From Flavobacterium sp. (GTDB taxonomy: Bacteria > Bacteroidota > Bacteroidia > Flavobacteriales > Flavobacteriaceae), in assembly GCA_018883065.1 (NCBI GenBank), contig VEQT01000024.1:1-36497 (forward strand): 36,497 bases of DNA, in the 5' to 3' direction. Both the position numbers and the translations under genes were made by a program. The notes under the pieces are model-generated. The model was not told where the DNA came from. It saw nothing but the letters and a program-made list of their open reading frames with translations, and ran no database searches. The stretch's first letter is position 1; every line of letters begins with the position of its first letter. Of the stretch, positions 7,445 to 15,222 are shown one piece after another.

Positions 7445-7615
7445 CGGGATTAACTGCGTTGATCCCGTAATGGGGAGCCCGAAACAAAGAAAATCAAAAC
7501 TTGTTTTCAACAAGTTTATTTTTTTATGAATAAAGCTTTACGAAAGTAAACTTTCGACACCTTTAACCATAAAAAAACCGAAACTATAGTTTCGGTTTTC
7601 TTTGTGGGCGATGAG
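7445..7615 (-). repeat. Hairpin block, copy B, directly downstream of tRNA-Val
   Basis: Same order of hairpins as copy A. The outermost one, GGGATTAAC-tgc-GTTGATCCC (7446-7466), pairs over nine bases with one G-T pair. The 'aaacttgttttcaacaagtt' and 'tttacgaaagtaaactttcg' hairpins follow toward the tRNA. The last 11 bases overlap the tRNA 3' end. Confidence 0.6.
7571..7599 (-). terminator. Terminator of tRNA-Val
   Basis: AAAACCGAAACTA and TAGTTTCGGTTTT form a near-perfect palindrome centred at 7586/7587. On the minus strand it begins a few bases after the tRNA 3' end and runs into seven T. Confidence 0.75.
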
Positions 7616-7679
7616 GGATTCGAACCCCCGACCCTCTGGGTGTAAACCAGATGCTCTGAACCAACTGAGCTAATCGCCC
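7605..7679 (-). tRNA. tRNA-Val (anticodon UAC)
   Basis: The minus strand folds as a complete 75-base cloverleaf: acceptor GGGCGAT/ATCGCCC, D arm GCTC/GAGC, anticodon arm TCTGG-TTTACAC-CCAGA with anticodon TAC, T arm GGGGG-TTCGAAT-CCCTC, and discriminator A. The CCA end is not encoded (the flank is CAAA), so it must be added after transcription. A strong promoter lies 45 bases upstream and a terminator follows at once, so it is a single-gene unit. Confidence 0.96.
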
Positions 7680-7723
7680 TTTTGCAATCCGTACAAAATA
7701 GTACGTGTTTCTGATTGCGAGTG

Positions 7724-7754
7724 CAAATATAAGCGAGTTTTCGATTTGTGCAAA
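7724..7754 (-). promoter_or_regulatory. Bacteroidota-type promoter of tRNA-Val
   Basis: On the minus strand TTTG (7754-7751), a 19-base spacer and TATATTTG (7731-7724) match the Bacteroidota housekeeping promoter exactly. Transcription would start near 7718, about 40 bases before the tRNA. This is the best promoter in the window and supports the assignment to the phylum. Confidence 0.75.
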
Positions 7755-7770
7755 CAAAAGGGTAAAAAAA

Positions 7771-8991
7771 TTATAAAATTTCTGCTACCACAAATGTACT
7801 GCCGCCCACGTAAATGAAGTCAGTAATGGCAGCGTTTTTGCATGCCGCAGCATAAGCCGCTGAAACCGAATTATATACTTCTCCCTTTAAATTAAATTCG
7901 ACAGCTATTGTCGCTAAAATTTCGGCGTCAAGCCCGCGAGGTAAATTGGGTTTACAAAAATAATATTTGGCATTTTTTGGAAACAAGGGCAAAATTCCGT
8001 CAAGGTCTTTGTCATTCACCATACCAATGACCAGGTGCAACTGAGCGAATTTTTCTTTTTGTATTTGATTCATCACTTCAGCCAATCCATCAAAATTGTG
8101 CGCGGTGTCGGCTATAATTTTAGGATTGGCTCCCAATTGCTGCCATCGGCCTTGCAATCCTGTATTGGTTACCACATTCAGAAATCCTTCAGAAATGGCT
8201 CTTTCGGGAATGGTAAAATAATCGTGCTCTTGCAGCACACGAATAGCAGTCAAGGCTGTTTGGGTATTGTATTTCTGATAATGTCCCAATAATGCACAAG
8301 CAGCTGGTGTTTCTGTTGATTCATCTGCAAAATATAGTAGTGCGTTTTGGCTCGCGGCTTTTTCTAGAAAAATGGCTCGGGTTTCAGCAGTGTGTTGGCC
8401 AATAATTACTGGGACATTCGCTTTGATAATGCCCGCTTTTTCGCCTGCAATTGCCGTCAACGTATTGCCCAAAAACGCGGTATGGTCTAGTCCAATATTG
8501 GTAATTACTGATAGTAGTGGAGTAATAATATTCGTGGCATCCAATCGACCGCCCATGCCTACCTCCATTATAGCCACATCAACTTTACAGTCTGCAAAAT
8601 ACTGCAAGGCCAAGCCCACTGTCATTTCAAAAAAACTCAGGTCGTGTTGCAAAAAAAAGGATTGGTGTTGGGATACAAACGCAGTTACATAGTTTTCTTC
8701 TATGCAGTTTCCGTTGATCTTTATTCGCTCTCGAAAATCCTTTAGGTGCGGTGAGGTGTACAAACCCACTATATAACCCGCTTCTTGCAATACTGAGGCC
8801 AAAAGATGCGAAGTTGATCCTTTGCCATTGGTGCCCGCTACATGAATGCAACGCAATTTTTTTTCGGGATTTCCTAAGTATTCAGCCAAAAGCAAGGTGT
8901 TGTGCAGGTCGGCTTTGTAAGCTATGGCGCCCTGTTGCTGGTACATGGGCAATTGCGCAAACAACCAGTGTACCGTTTCTTGGTAATTCAT
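7771..8991 (-). CDS. folC: Bifunctional folylpolyglutamate synthase / dihydrofolate synthase
   Basis: It adds glutamate to dihydropteroate and to folates by an acyl-phosphate intermediate at the expense of ATP, in the cytosol. The 406 residues fit the Mur ligase-like FolC family (usually 400-440). The ATP loop 'AGTNGKGST' is at 52-60, 'LYTSPHLKDFRERI' near 77-90, 'MEVGMGGRLDATN' at 142-154, 'TNIGLDHTAFLG' at 164-175, 'GEKAGIIK' at 183-190 and the C-terminal-domain motif 'ADTAHNFDG' at 294-302. That last motif has Thr where many relatives have Gly (DGAHNP-type). The start ATG is nine bases after the stop of the tonB-like gene, so the two are probably cotranscribed. There is no sign of decay. 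Confidence 0.95.
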   Translation of the reverse strand: MNYQETVHWLFAQLPMYQQQGAIAYKADLHNTLLLAEYLGNPEKKLRCIHVAGTNGKGSTSHLLASVLQEAGYIVGLYTSPHLKDFRERIKINGNCIEENYVTAFVSQHQSFFLQHDLSFFEMTVGLALQYFADCKVDVAIMEVGMGGRLDATNIITPLLSVITNIGLDHTAFLGNTLTAIAGEKAGIIKANVPVIIGQHTAETRAIFLEKAASQNALLYFADESTETPAACALLGHYQKYNTQTALTAIRVLQEHDYFTIPERAISEGFLNVVTNTGLQGRWQQLGANPKIIADTAHNFDGLAEVMNQIQKEKFAQLHLVIGMVNDKDLDGILPLFPKNAKYYFCKPNLPRGLDAEILATIAVEFNLKGEVYNSVSAAYAAACKNAAITDFIYVGGSTFVVAEIL

Positions 8992-9000
8992 GGGCGTGTG

Positions 9001-9879
9001 CTATTCGGTAAGGTTAAAGCTATAAATAATTTTACCTACTTGTTTAGATGGAGCTGCAGGATCAGCTTGCCATTTGGTATTCATGGCGGCTATTTTAGCT
9101 TGTTCTAATAAACATTTTGCAGCATTGGTAGTGCCACGCACGCCCGGATTGGCTGCAATAACAGTTCCGTTTTGGTCGACTGAAATTTGCACTACCACAA
9201 CACCTTGTTCGTTACAGGTGTAATTGGGTTTGGGTTTGTTGAGTGCTTTGCGGTTGCCCAATTGGTAGTTGCCGTTCCCGTTTCCGCTACCACTTCCTGA
9301 TCCACTGCCGTAGCCACTTCCACTTCCGATTCCTTGACCGCTGCCGTTTCCGCCACCACTGCCGGTGCCTGATCCACCTCCACCATTGTAACCCGTTGCA
9401 TTTTTATCTCCGTTGTTTTTGCCTTTATTGCCTGCTGTTTTATCGTTTCCATCGCCCGAATTAGCCCCATTGAGCATACTCGATAAGGCATCGGCAGTCG
9501 ATTTGGAAGGTTTGGGCTCAGATTTCACTACCGGTTTGGGCTCGGTTGTTTTTTTGGGTTTGTCGGCCGTTTTAGCTTCTGGAATAATTGCCGTTTCAGC
9601 TGTATTTTCTTGGGTTAAAATTTCGTCTTCGGTTACTTCTTCGGGAGTTGCTTGCGCGGGTGTAACGGCTTCAGTCGAAGTAAAATTGTCGCCTGAACCA
9701 AACTCGCTATCGCCAAAATTCACGGCTACTTCACCACCTCCGCCACCGCCTTCCAAAAGAGAAATTGGGGTGTTGTTGGAGAATTTTAACCAATAAAAAA
9801 GCACAAATAAGAGCGCAAACAACAAAGAGGTAAGCACTACAGATTTTTTTTTATTTGATAATTCAGGAAGCACAGGCAT
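9001..9879 (-). CDS. tonB: TonB-family energy transducer
   Basis: TonB proteins couple the proton-motive force, taken up by ExbB-ExbD in the inner membrane, to TonB-dependent receptors such as SusC-type importers. Visible here: a short cytoplasmic start, one membrane segment (about 14-31, 'VVLTSLLFALLFVLFYWL'), a Gly6 stretch (45-50), a Pro/Lys/Glu-rich spacer with 'EPKP' repeats (about 108-125), a Gly/Ser/Asn-rich low-complexity spacer (about 140-204), and a C-terminal domain from 212 ('ALNKPKPNY') with the conserved beta strands 'GVVVVQISVDQNGTV'. The spacer could span the periplasm. No exbB or exbD gene is adjacent. It shares a transcript with folC. It could equally serve another TonB-like envelope function. 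Confidence 0.88.
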   Translation of the reverse strand: MPVLPELSNKKKSVVLTSLLFALLFVLFYWLKFSNNTPISLLEGGGGGGEVAVNFGDSEFGSGDNFTSTEAVTPAQATPEEVTEDEILTQENTAETAIIPEAKTADKPKKTTEPKPVVKSEPKPSKSTADALSSMLNGANSGDGNDKTAGNKGKNNGDKNATGYNGGGGSGTGSGGGNGSGQGIGSGSGYGSGSGSGSGNGNGNYQLGNRKALNKPKPNYTCNEQGVVVVQISVDQNGTVIAANPGVRGTTNAAKCLLEQAKIAAMNTKWQADPAAPSKQVGKIIYSFNLTE

Positions 9880-9979
9880 TTGGGTTGTTTATTTGAAAAC
9901 GAAAGTAACCAAAAAAAATTGTTTTCTCTAGACTATAACAGACATTAGTTCTTTACAAAATCTATCATCTTTTCGTATC

Positions 9980-11044
9980 TCATCCAAACACATATCCCGC
10001 ACAATGGTCTTTACTCGCGCCCGTCACCGAATGCAACACATTGATTTCGTTGCGCAGACGTAGCACGCCCAATAGCCCAAAAATTAAAGCTTCTTTGAAT
10101 TCGATGGTTTTTTTATTGGGAATCACAACATCTATGTTGGGTAAATAATGTTGGATGCGCGCCACCAAAAAATCATTGTAGGCTCCGCCACCTGTGATTA
10201 ATAAACTTCCTGTTTTTACTGGAAGAGCCAATGCTATTTGATGGGCCACATGTTCGGTAAAACTGTGCATTTTACTGGCTGTATCAATTGAAAAAGAATC
10301 AATCAAAGGCAAAAGGGTGGTTTTTACATACTCAAATCCCAACGATTTGGGTGGCGCAAGTTCAAAATAAGGAAGCGCATTCAAGGCGTTAAAGAGCGAC
10401 TCGTTTAATTTACCTGATTTTGCAAAGGCACCTCGATCATCAAAATCCCAACCGTGCTGCTGGGCATAAAAGTTTAGTACGGTGTTTACAGCCGAGATGT
10501 CAAAAGCCAGTCGTTGGCCATTTTGTTCATACGAAACATTCGAAAATCCACCCAAGTTTAAGCAATAGGTATAGTCGCTAAATAAAATTCGATCACCAAA
10601 GGGTACAAGCGGTGCGCCCTGTCCGCCAAGCGCTACATCTTGCACTCTGAAATCACAAACCACTTTTTGTTGGCAATACTCGGCGAGTTCGGGCAAGTTG
10701 CCAATTTGTAGCGTAAAGCCATTTTGGGGTTGATGCAAAATAGTATGGCCGTGCGAACAAACAGCATCGATAGAGGTGAGTTGGTGTTGGGCAATAAAAT
10801 CAAATATGGTTTGGCCTAGCAATTTGGTGTAATCTACGTTTAGTTCAACTAATTCCTCGGAAGAAAAATCAACGGCTTTTTTCAATCGACCAATCCAGGC
10901 TGAAGTATAGGGAAAGGTTGCCGTAACACCAATTTCATAGGCCCATTTTCCGCCTGAAAAATGAAAGGACAATTGAGCCAAATCAATTCCATCTAGAGAA
11001 GTTCCTGACATTAGTCCGATAACGTTATAGTTTTGTGCAGTCAT
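9980..11044 (-). CDS. anmK: Anhydro-N-acetylmuramic acid kinase
   Basis: AnmK phosphorylates 1,6-anhydro-MurNAc released in peptidoglycan turnover, with ring opening to MurNAc-6-phosphate, so the wall sugar can be reused. The 354 residues match the family size. The N-terminal nucleotide-binding motif 'GLMSGTSLDGID' is at 10-21. 'CSHGHTILHQP', 'QDVALGGQGAPLVPFGD', 'LNLGGFSNVS' and 'LLITGGGAYN' are the family's characteristic blocks. The start ATG lies 97 bases from the divergent acyl-CoA dehydrogenase start. A MurNAc-6-P etherase (murQ) is not in the window. Confidence 0.95.
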   Translation of the reverse strand: MTAQNYNVIGLMSGTSLDGIDLAQLSFHFSGGKWAYEIGVTATFPYTSAWIGRLKKAVDFSSEELVELNVDYTKLLGQTIFDFIAQHQLTSIDAVCSHGHTILHQPQNGFTLQIGNLPELAEYCQQKVVCDFRVQDVALGGQGAPLVPFGDRILFSDYTYCLNLGGFSNVSYEQNGQRLAFDISAVNTVLNFYAQQHGWDFDDRGAFAKSGKLNESLFNALNALPYFELAPPKSLGFEYVKTTLLPLIDSFSIDTASKMHSFTEHVAHQIALALPVKTGSLLITGGGAYNDFLVARIQHYLPNIDVVIPNKKTIEFKEALIFGLLGVLRLRNEINVLHSVTGASKDHCAGYVFG

Positions 11045-11066
11045 GGGAAAATTTGTCTTTTCTGAA

Positions 11067-11098
11067 ATTGATTTTTTGGTAATTATTAGCTACTTTTG
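11067..11098 (+). promoter_or_regulatory. Promoter of the acyl-CoA dehydrogenase gene
   Basis: ATTG at 11067-11070, a 20-base spacer and TACTTTTG (11091-11098) fit the Bacteroidota promoter with one change in the -33 box. Transcription near 11104 supports the internal ATG at 11142 rather than 11043 as the start. Confidence 0.5.
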
Positions 11099-11141
11099 GA
11101 TGCCAAATTTAAAAAAAGTACAACCAATATCTCCTTTTATT

Positions 11142-12281
11142 ATGGATTTTAATCTTACCGAAGAGCACCTCATGATTCAACAAGCAGCCCGCGATTTTGC
11201 ACAAAACGAATTGCTGCCTGGTGTAATTGAACGCGATGAATTTTCAAAATTTCCAACCGAGCAAGTACAAAAAATGGCTGAGTTGGGATTTATGGGCATG
11301 ATGGTGGATCCTCAGTACGGAGGTTCGGGATTAGACAGTGTCTCTTATGTGTTGGCTATAACCGAAATTGCCAAGGTTGATGCCTCGGCAGCAGTAATTA
11401 TGTCGGTAAATAATTCCTTGGTTTGTGCTGGAATTGAAAAATATTGCAACGAAGAACAAAAACAAAAATACTTAGTGCCCCTGGCTACTGGAGAAGTAAT
11501 TGGCGCTTTTTGCTTGTCTGAGCCCGAAGCTGGATCAGATGCCACTTCTCAAAAAACAACTGCCATTGATAAAGGCGATCATTACCTTTTAAACGGAACC
11601 AAAAACTGGATTACCAATGGTTCCTCGGCTTCAACTTATATTGTAATCGCTCAAACCGATGTAGAAAAAGGCCACAAAGGAATCAATGCGTTTATCGTTG
11701 AAAAAGGTTGGGCTGGTTTTGAAATTGGATTGAAAGAAAAGAAAATGGGAATCCGCGGTTCAGACACGCATTCTTTGATGTTTACCGATGTAAAAGTGCC
11801 CAAAGAAAACCGAATTGGTGCCGATGGATTTGGCTTTAATTTTGCCATGTCCGTTCTAAATGGTGGACGAATCGGAATTGCTTCCCAAGCATTAGGAATT
11901 GCTACAGGTGCTTATGAATTGGCACTGCAATATGCCCAAGAGCGCAAAGCCTTTGGTAAAGAAATTTTTAAACACCAAGCCATCGCCTTCAAATTAGCCG
12001 ACATGGCTACTTCAATTACCGCTGCGCGTATGCTTTGTTTAAAAGCCGCCGCCGAGAAAGACCAAGGCAAAGACATTTCGCAATCGGGTGCCATGGCCAA
12101 GTTATTTGCCTCGCAAACCGCTATGGACGTTACCATCGAAGCTGTTCAAATTCATGGTGGAAATGGCTATGTAGCCGAATACCATGTGGAGCGTATGATG
12201 CGGGATGCCAAAATCACTCAGATTTACGAAGGCACTTCTGAAATTCAAAAAATTGTAATTTCACGTTCCTTACTTAACTAA
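11142..12281 (+). CDS. Acyl-CoA dehydrogenase
   Basis: A flavoprotein that introduces the 2,3 double bond into acyl-CoA in fatty-acid or branched-chain amino-acid breakdown and passes electrons to ETF. The start at 11142 (MDFNLTEEH) gives 379 residues, the standard length. The frame is open from 11043, but those extra 33 residues are not conserved-looking and overlap the divergent promoter. ACAD signature 1 is 'AFCLSEPEAGSDAT'. Signature 2 is 'QIHGGNGYVAEYHVERMMRD', followed by 'IYEGTSEIQ', whose Glu is the usual catalytic base of short-chain enzymes. Chain-length specificity cannot be read from the motifs; butyryl-type or isovaleryl-type are both possible. The amidohydrolase gene follows after seven bases. 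Confidence 0.94.
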   Translation: MDFNLTEEHLMIQQAARDFAQNELLPGVIERDEFSKFPTEQVQKMAELGFMGMMVDPQYGGSGLDSVSYVLAITEIAKVDASAAVIMSVNNSLVCAGIEKYCNEEQKQKYLVPLATGEVIGAFCLSEPEAGSDATSQKTTAIDKGDHYLLNGTKNWITNGSSASTYIVIAQTDVEKGHKGINAFIVEKGWAGFEIGLKEKKMGIRGSDTHSLMFTDVKVPKENRIGADGFGFNFAMSVLNGGRIGIASQALGIATGAYELALQYAQERKAFGKEIFKHQAIAFKLADMATSITAARMLCLKAAAEKDQGKDISQSGAMAKLFASQTAMDVTIEAVQIHGGNGYVAEYHVERMMRDAKITQIYEGTSEIQKIVISRSLLN

Positions 12282-12288
12282 TTTCAAC

Positions 12289-13581
12289 ATGAAAAAGACC
12301 ATTATTTTTGCGCTATTCCTAGTGCCACTATATCTATGGGCCCAAGATAATGCGTCGCTTACTCCATCAGATTACCTAAAAGTCTACCAACAATTGCACG
12401 CCCATCCTGAACTGAGTGGGCAAGAAAAAAACACTGCCGATTTTCTAAAAAAACAGCTTCAATCCTGGGGCTATACCCTACAAGACTCCTTGGGGTTTTA
12501 TAGTTTTGCCGCTGTACTCAAAAATGGCAAAGGCCCCACGGTGCTCTACCGCACCGACATGGATGCTTTGCCTGTTGAAGAACAAACCGGATTGCCTTTT
12601 GCCAGTTCGGTAAAAGCATTAAAAGATGGGATTGAAACGCCTGTAATGCATGCCTGCGGGCACGATGCGCATATGGTTACATGGCTTGCTGTTGCCGAAT
12701 ACATGACAAAGCATCCAAAAAGTTGGAAAGGCACTTTGGTTTTACTAGCGCAATCAGCTGAAGAGATTGGACAAGGAGCCCGCATGGCGATTGCCCAACC
12801 CAATTTTAAAAAATTACCTACTCCCAATTACCAAATTGCCATGCACAACAACGCCGACTTGGCTGTTGGGCAAGTGGGTTTTTGCGACGGCTATGCCATG
12901 GCGGCTGTCGATATGATGAACATTACCATACACGGAATAGGCGGACATGGCGCCGTTCCTCAAAATGCCATTGATCCCATTGTATTATCAGCCCAATACA
13001 TCACCGAAATACAAACCATTGTAAGTCGTAATTTGCCGCCTACAGAATCAGCAGTGATTACCGTTGGGGCTATTCAGGGTGGAACCATTGGCAATGTAAT
13101 CCCCAGTCAGGTAGAACTTAAACTTACTATCCGTAGTTTTTCACCACAAGCGCGCCAGTTGATACTTGATCGACTCAAAGCCATTGGTGACGGTTTGGCT
13201 GCATCAGCTGGGCTTCCTCCATCGCTTTGGCCCGAATATCACCTGCTCGATATGTCTATTGGGCCAGTATACAATGACAGCGCAATGGGAAAATTAGTCG
13301 CCGAATCCATTCAAAAAAAATTAGGCAAACAAGCAATAGTGCCAGTTGAGCCCATAATGATTGGCGAAGATTTTGGCATGTACCGAGGCAATCCCGCTAT
13401 TCCATCGTATTTGGTTTGGATGGGTACACTTACATCCGAAACACAAGAAAAATACAAGTCACAAAAACAAAAAAATCCGTCCTTGCATTCGGCACAATTT
13501 GCACCCGATTATCAAGCCTCTTTGCCAGTATCGATTCAAGCCATGACTTTGGCTTTGCATGGGTTGTTTGCTGCCAAATAA
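12289..13581 (+). CDS. Secreted M20-family (M20D) amidohydrolase
   Basis: A zinc or manganese amidohydrolase of the hippurate / IAA-amino-acid hydrolase type, which cleaves N-acyl amino acids. Residues 1-19 are a signal peptide ('MKKTIIFALFLVPLYLWAQ'), so it should work in the periplasm or outside, unlike most M20D enzymes. Motifs in order: 'LHAHPELSGQE' (36-46), 'RTDMDALPVEE' (88-98), 'HACGHDAHM' (121-129, metal ligands), 'AQSAEEIGQGA' (154-164, catalytic Glu pair), the dimerisation-domain 'GIGGHGAVPQNAIDPI', and the last metal region 'MIGEDFGMY' with a closing 'LHSAQFAPD'. All expected ligands are present. The gene is between the acyl-CoA dehydrogenase and a GNAT gene in a closely packed run. 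The substrate is unknown. Confidence 0.9.
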   Translation: MKKTIIFALFLVPLYLWAQDNASLTPSDYLKVYQQLHAHPELSGQEKNTADFLKKQLQSWGYTLQDSLGFYSFAAVLKNGKGPTVLYRTDMDALPVEEQTGLPFASSVKALKDGIETPVMHACGHDAHMVTWLAVAEYMTKHPKSWKGTLVLLAQSAEEIGQGARMAIAQPNFKKLPTPNYQIAMHNNADLAVGQVGFCDGYAMAAVDMMNITIHGIGGHGAVPQNAIDPIVLSAQYITEIQTIVSRNLPPTESAVITVGAIQGGTIGNVIPSQVELKLTIRSFSPQARQLILDRLKAIGDGLAASAGLPPSLWPEYHLLDMSIGPVYNDSAMGKLVAESIQKKLGKQAIVPVEPIMIGEDFGMYRGNPAIPSYLVWMGTLTSETQEKYKSQKQKNPSLHSAQFAPDYQASLPVSIQAMTLALHGLFAAK

Positions 13582-13599
13582 TTCAAAATACAGTTACTT

Positions 13600-14454
13600 A
13601 TGCAGACCTTTGATTTTCGAAAATTAACCTTAGACCAAGTTCGCGAGCTCGTTTCTTGGGCTGAAAAAGAAGGTTGGAATCCTGGACCGCAGGATGCGGA
13701 CTTGTTTTATTTAGCCGATCCCGACGGATTCTACGGTTATTTTTTGGAAGATGAACTAATAGGTGGTGGATCTCTTGTTTCTTATTCGGGGGAATACGGT
13801 TTTATGGGTTTGTATATCATGAAGCCCGAATACCGTAGCCAAGGAATTGGTCGTACACTTTGGAACCTGCGCAAAAACACCCTGTTAAATCGATTAAAGC
13901 CCAATGCAACTATTGGTATGGATGGGGTAGTGGCCATGCAGTCGTTTTATCAAAAAGGCGGCTTTGCTTTGGCATTTCGAGATGTTCGCCATGAAAAGAT
14001 TGGAGAATCGTTTCCTCTCGCCCCAGAAATCGCAGTAATTACACCAACTGATTTTCCTGTTGTGTTAGAATTTGACAAGCACTGCTTTGGATTTCATCGA
14101 GCGGAGTTTATGAAAGCTTGGTTGATGCAGCCGGGAGGACAGTCTTTTAAATATGAAAAAGAAGGCCAGCTCTTGGGGTTTGCAACCCTTAGAAAAGTAG
14201 AAGTGGGATATAAAATTGGTCCTTTGTTTGCCCAAACTTATTCAGCCGCAACAGCCTTGTATGAAGCCTGCTTGACAGCAGCCGAGGGCGAGAAAGTCTA
14301 TCTTGATATTCCGCTCAGTAATCCCCACGCTGTGGCACTAACTACACAGTACCAAACCCAAGCTATGTTTGAGTGTGGACGAATGTACCACGGTGCTGCA
14401 CCAGAAATTCCACTTGATCTAGTATACGGCATCACTACATTTGAACTTGGCTAA
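13600..14454 (+). CDS. GNAT-family N-acetyltransferase (two-domain)
   Basis: Residues 1 to about 130 hold an acetyl-CoA binding GNAT fold with 'MGLYIMKPEYRSQGIGRTLW', whose R-S-Q-G-I-G is the pyrophosphate loop. The second half (about 140-284) looks like the degenerate C-terminal GNAT domain found in enzymes of this size ('GYKIGPLFAQT', then 'VYLDIPLSN'). It resembles the family with an Acetyltransf_18-type second domain. The substrate is unknown. It starts 18 bases after the amidohydrolase stop and ends five bases before the Crp-family gene, so it is part of the same transcript. Confidence 0.85.
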   Translation: MQTFDFRKLTLDQVRELVSWAEKEGWNPGPQDADLFYLADPDGFYGYFLEDELIGGGSLVSYSGEYGFMGLYIMKPEYRSQGIGRTLWNLRKNTLLNRLKPNATIGMDGVVAMQSFYQKGGFALAFRDVRHEKIGESFPLAPEIAVITPTDFPVVLEFDKHCFGFHRAEFMKAWLMQPGGQSFKYEKEGQLLGFATLRKVEVGYKIGPLFAQTYSAATALYEACLTAAEGEKVYLDIPLSNPHAVALTTQYQTQAMFECGRMYHGAAPEIPLDLVYGITTFELG

Positions 14455-14459
14455 TAGAT

Positions 14460-15140
14460 ATGATCAGCGAAATCAATTTTTGGCATTTACAAAATCATCA
14501 ATTATTCAAGCAGCTTTCCTCGGCGCAGCTCGAGCAACTGCAAATTATCGTGGGATTTAAAAAAGCGCGTAAAGGCGAGGTGATTGATTTTAGTCCCGCG
14601 TTGACTTCACGAATTTATTTTCTCAAAAAAGGACACCTCAAACTAATAAGTATAGATGCAGCTGGCAATGAAGTGGTAAACGACATTATTCAACAGGGGG
14701 ATATATTTGGAGAATTGGGAGTGGCAACACCGGATCAAACCCATGAATTGGCAGTGGCCTTAACAGATGAAGTGGTGTTGTGTAGTTTTTTGCAGTCCGA
14801 TTTTGAACAACTTCTCTTGCAACATCCAAATTTGGCCGTGAGTTACACCAAATGGGTGGGATGGCAGCTCAAACGGGTACAAAATAAATACGCCAATTTA
14901 GTTTCAAAAAATGCCAAATCGCGTCTACTTACTTTTTTGAACGAGTGGGCCGAACGAGAAGGCAAAATAGAAGGAAATGAAGTGTATCTCATGAATTACC
15001 TCACGCAATCCGACATTGCCAATCTCATTTGTACCTCGCGTCAAACCGCTACGCAGTTGATACATGAACTTGAAACTGCAGGTTTATTGCAGTACCATAG
15101 AAAGTTCATTACCATTTTTGATAAAAGCAAATTGCAATAA
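14460..15140 (+). CDS. Crp/Fnr-family transcriptional regulator
   Basis: 226 residues: a cyclic-nucleotide-binding-like beta barrel (about 15-120), a long dimer helix (about 120-150) and a winged helix with 'LTQSDIANLICTSRQTATQL' (181-200) as the DNA-reading helix-turn-helix. The phosphate-cassette 'GDIFGELG' (80-87) is kept, but the following R-S pair that grips cAMP phosphate in E. coli CRP is not seen ('TPDQTHELAVAL'). There are only two Cys (108, 191), so no FNR-type Fe-S cluster. The effector is therefore unclear. A perfect palindrome 35 bases downstream (15175-15186) overlaps the next promoter and is a candidate target site. Confidence 0.9.
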   Translation: MISEINFWHLQNHQLFKQLSSAQLEQLQIIVGFKKARKGEVIDFSPALTSRIYFLKKGHLKLISIDAAGNEVVNDIIQQGDIFGELGVATPDQTHELAVALTDEVVLCSFLQSDFEQLLLQHPNLAVSYTKWVGWQLKRVQNKYANLVSKNAKSRLLTFLNEWAEREGKIEGNEVYLMNYLTQSDIANLICTSRQTATQLIHELETAGLLQYHRKFITIFDKSKLQ

Positions 15141-15174
15141 GGCATTATCTCTGTTTTTGTGCTTAATTAATTCC

Positions 15175-15192
15175 TAAGAATTCTTATTTTTG
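15175..15192 (+). promoter_or_regulatory. Palindrome TAAGAATTCTTA overlapping a -7 promoter box
   Basis: A perfect 12-base palindrome (15175-15186) shares two bases with TATTTTTG (15185-15192), a good match to TAnnTTTG. No well-spaced -33 TTTG is present (the nearest, 15156-15159, is 25 bases away), as expected for a promoter that needs an activator. The regulator gene just upstream is the obvious candidate. Confidence 0.35.
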
Positions 15193-15222
15193 GCCCGTAA
15201 CTTTATTTTTTAAGATAAGTTT

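Noticed and set aside
7247..7513. 88-residue ORF on the minus strand
   Set aside because: It runs across both hairpin blocks and the terminator, has low-complexity content from the stems, and has no recognisable domain.
7188..7615. Possible CRISPR array from the regularly spaced palindromes
   Set aside because: The palindromes differ from each other, there are only two copies of the whole block, no unique spacers of constant length, and no cas gene nearby.
9192..9796. Several ORFs on both strands over the Gly/Ser-rich part of tonB
   Set aside because: They result from the biased codon composition of the spacer, which lacks stops in other frames.
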